Assembly (NCBI GenBank): GCA_963832785.1
Contig: CAWHVF010000005.1
Span: 2,666,001-2,730,000, forward strand
Reading direction: 5' to 3'
Source of the DNA: CAWBRT01 sp963832785
Lineage (GTDB): Bacteria > Acidobacteriota > Terriglobia > Terriglobales > Acidobacteriaceae
Length of the DNA stretch: 64,000 nt
Part shown: in pieces, positions 62,467-64,000 of the stretch
How the letters are laid out: the number at the start of each line of letters is the position of its first letter
Position numbering within the stretch: the stretch's first letter is position 1
Position numbers and translations under genes: made by a program
The notes under the pieces: model-generated
The model's input: only the letters and a program-made list of their open reading frames with translations
The model's database searches: none
What the model was told of the DNA's origin: nothing

Positions 62467-63330
62467 TTATCCGCGTATTGCCAGGTACAGCACCCAGCCT
62501 CCGACCAGAATCCGATAGATGGCAAATGGGGCAAAGCCATGCCGCCTGACCCAGTGCAGAAACCACTCCACCACCACCAGGGCCACAAAAAATGAAACGA
62601 TAAATCCGATGGCCAGCACGATCCAGTTCTGTGCCGTCATGACCAGTGGCGTCAGCGTGTCCCCGGCGGCGTGCTTGGGAAAGAGGGCCTTCACCAGTGA
62701 ATAGCCGGTGGCGGCCAGCATGGTGGGGATCGAGAGCACGAAGCTGAATTCGAGCGCGGCCGGGCGGCTCATGCTCACTATCTGCCCGGCGGCAATGGTT
62801 GACATCGACCGCGAGGTCCCGGGGATAACCGCCGAAGTCACCTGGCAAAGTCCTATCCAGATCGCCTGCCCCAGCGACATATCTTCCATGCTGTTCGTAG
62901 ATGGCTCATGGCGCGAGCTGGCGCTGTCCACCAGCCACATGATGACGCCCCCGATAATCAGCGCCAGCGACATCACCTTCAAGTTCTCCAGGTTGCTGCC
63001 GATCACCTTGATCATCAGCAACGACGGAATGGAGGTACATACGAAGGCCGCGAAGGTCAGCGACACCGGATGGCTCCATATGGTCTTCCTTCCGTCTTCG
63101 CCTTCGGGGAAGGTGCGGAAGAAATAAACGATGCGCGGCAAAAACAGCAGCAGCAGCGCCAGAATGGCCCCCAGTTGAATCACGATCGTGTACATCTTCC
63201 AATAGGGGTCGTCAAGCGAGAGGTGCATTAACCGCTCGGCGATTCGCAGATGAGCGGTCGAGCTGACCGGCAGGAACTCGGTCAAGCCTTCCACCACGCC
63301 GAGCACGACAGAGAGCAGATATTGATTCAA
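62467..63330 (-). CDS. uppP: Undecaprenyl-diphosphatase
   Basis: Integral membrane enzyme that dephosphorylates undecaprenyl diphosphate to recycle the lipid carrier of cell-wall synthesis; excess gives bacitracin resistance. 287 aa with about eight helices. Both catalytic motifs are present: VVEGLTEFLPVSSTAHL (E14, E18, S24) and VIPGTSRSMSTI. I placed the start at the TTG at 63328-63330, which has GGAGG 4 bases upstream and begins exactly at the family N-terminus; an ATG at 63387 would add 19 residues outside the first helix. Confidence 0.95.
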   Translation of the reverse strand: MNQYLLSVVLGVVEGLTEFLPVSSTAHLRIAERLMHLSLDDPYWKMYTIVIQLGAILALLLLFLPRIVYFFRTFPEGEDGRKTIWSHPVSLTFAAFVCTSIPSLLMIKVIGSNLENLKVMSLALIIGGVIMWLVDSASSRHEPSTNSMEDMSLGQAIWIGLCQVTSAVIPGTSRSMSTIAAGQIVSMSRPAALEFSFVLSIPTMLAATGYSLVKALFPKHAAGDTLTPLVMTAQNWIVLAIGFIVSFFVALVVVEWFLHWVRRHGFAPFAIYRILVGGWVLYLAIRG

Positions 63331-63375
63331 CGTGCCTCCAACCACTAACAAGAACGGCGAACCCTTAAAAATATT

Positions 63376-63445
63376 ACCTTGTCTCACCCTGAGCGAAGTG
63401 AAGCAGATTCTTGGCCGCGAAAGGCAGCGCGGCCTCCGGATGACA
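63376..63445. repeat. Family C-like repeat upstream of uppP
   Basis: CTCACCCTGAGCGAAGTGAA, then GGCCGCGAAAGGCAGCGCGGCC (a stem read in two parts), then GGATGACACC: a variant of the GTCATCCTGAGCGAAGCG unit with its complement at the other end. Confidence 0.55.
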
Positions 63446-63515
63446 CCTCTTCGTCTTTCCGCAGCCTGCGCCCGCGCCTCCGGCTCCAGTTACGAACGTG
63501 CCTGGTCGTTTACTA

Positions 63516-63552
63516 GCCGGCAAACGCCGGCTCTCTTTACGCTTGCCGGGAT
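63516..63552. repeat. Palindromic repeat family B at the end of the hydrolase gene
   Basis: AGCCGGCAAACGCCGGCT then ACGCTTGCCGGGATGGC. It supplies the last few codons and the TAA (63537-63539) of the partial gene on the minus strand. Confidence 0.6.
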
Positions 63553-64000
63553 GGCACGGCCACGGATATGGAGGCGGCATCCCGCAGCAGCTCTGATATA
63601 AAGTGTACAAGCTTCAGCTTGTCCCACAACGAGGGCGAGCTACTAATATCAAGATGGCTTAGAACCGGCGAAATCAGTATTTGGCGCAGGCATCCCGCCG
63701 GCAGGTCGCGTTGCAGCCACTCGCTTTCGGTCCAGGGAATAATGTTGTCGCCGGCGCCGTGCAGCAGATAAACCGGGGCGCGCAACCCGCCCAGATGGCC
63801 GCTGGGCGAGACGGCGGCAAACTCGCCCTGGTACTTACGAATTCCCCGCAAAATCTCCGGTGCCAGCACGTCCATGCGATGAGCAAACAGCAAATCCATC
63901 AGCCGCCGGCCCTGGGGACTGAGGCGCTCGGCGTCGGCCTTCGCCTTATCTACCTGCTCCCATAGCAGGCTTTTGAGCGCGGCGCGCGCCGCGGGGATAT
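63537..64000 (-). CDS. Alpha/beta-hydrolase-like protein, N-terminus outside window
   Basis: The frame is open from the stop at 63537-63539 to the right edge, giving at least 154 residues of the C-terminal part. GGLRAPVYLLHGAGDNIIPW with the Asp of the LLHGxxD pattern, and PVLSHLDIS with His, fit the last two members of a Ser-Asp-His triad in an alpha/beta hydrolase; the nucleophile would be outside the window. Upstream residues (LLWEQVDKAKADAERLSPQG) are helical. The last residues (VAVPSRQA) come from a family B palindrome. Substrate unknown. Confidence 0.65.
   Translation of the reverse strand, partial: IPAARAALKSLLWEQVDKAKADAERLSPQGRRLMDLLFAHRMDVLAPEILRGIRKYQGEFAAVSPSGHLGGLRAPVYLLHGAGDNIIPWTESEWLQRDLPAGCLRQILISPVLSHLDISSSPSLWDKLKLVHFISELLRDAASISVAVPSRQA

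Overview
The window is a GC-rich bacterial chromosome segment that I place in the Acidobacteriota, probably a Koribacter-like or other Terriglobia member. The grounds are a secreted protein of the acidobacterial VWFA-related type (42495-43694), several small proteins of a kind I associate with this phylum (a zinc-ribbon protein at 39988-40248, a 55-residue protein at 52919-53086, a basic protein at 48522-48764), and intergenic DNA full of palindromic repeats. Most of the window is ordinary chromosomal gene content. I see no prophage, IS element, CRISPR array, rRNA or tRNA gene.

Layout. 1-9.6 kb: polyphosphate kinase 2 (cut by the window edge and frameshifted), a 1189-residue GH13-type protein, a class V aminotransferase, a secreted protein, RidA, Maf and Ada. 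10-14.9 kb: SAM hydrolase, a CNNM/HlyC membrane protein and two peptide-type ABC permeases, the first with two frameshifts. 15-18 kb: lipoyl synthase, a small cytochrome c lipoprotein, DUF488 and DUF3891 proteins. 18-22.3 kb: RecG (frameshifted), SelA, AcpS. 22.5-31.8 kb: an MCE/MlaD protein, an M13 metallopeptidase, GalU, a DinB-like protein, a lower-GC secreted trypsin-like protease, PurD and PurE. 32.3-34.3 kb: an MltD-type transglycosylase with three LysM domains.

34.5-39.9 kb is the clearest functional cluster. A thiolase is divergent from a CoA-transferase pair (atoD/atoA types), a 3-hydroxybutyrate dehydrogenase and an MHS-type MFS importer. Together they would take up a short acid such as 3-hydroxybutyrate, oxidise it to acetoacetate, activate it with CoA and cleave it to acetyl-CoA. 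40-48.8 kb: an S55 (SpoIVB-type) peptidase, the VWFA protein, DsrE, DUF4149, a YchF GTPase, an MBL-fold hydrolase, a tautomerase and a DapA-family aldolase. 50-58.8 kb: a hybrid histidine kinase, a YbhB/PEBP protein, TonB-like and M48 peptidase genes, SodA and an orphan HisKA-like protein. 58.9-64 kb: an Mrr-like nuclease domain, FtsK, UppP and a partial alpha/beta-hydrolase-like gene.

The most notable structure is the repeat content: at least four families of short palindromes, one copy lying in frame inside ftsK, and a 135-bp element at 58229-58363 with perfect 15-bp terminal inverted repeats. Four frame breaks interrupt otherwise well-conserved proteins. All lie in the first 20 kb and all shift in the same sense, which suggests consensus errors as much as decay. 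I found no convincing undescribed multi-gene system; the best candidates for novelty are the repeats and a few single genes.
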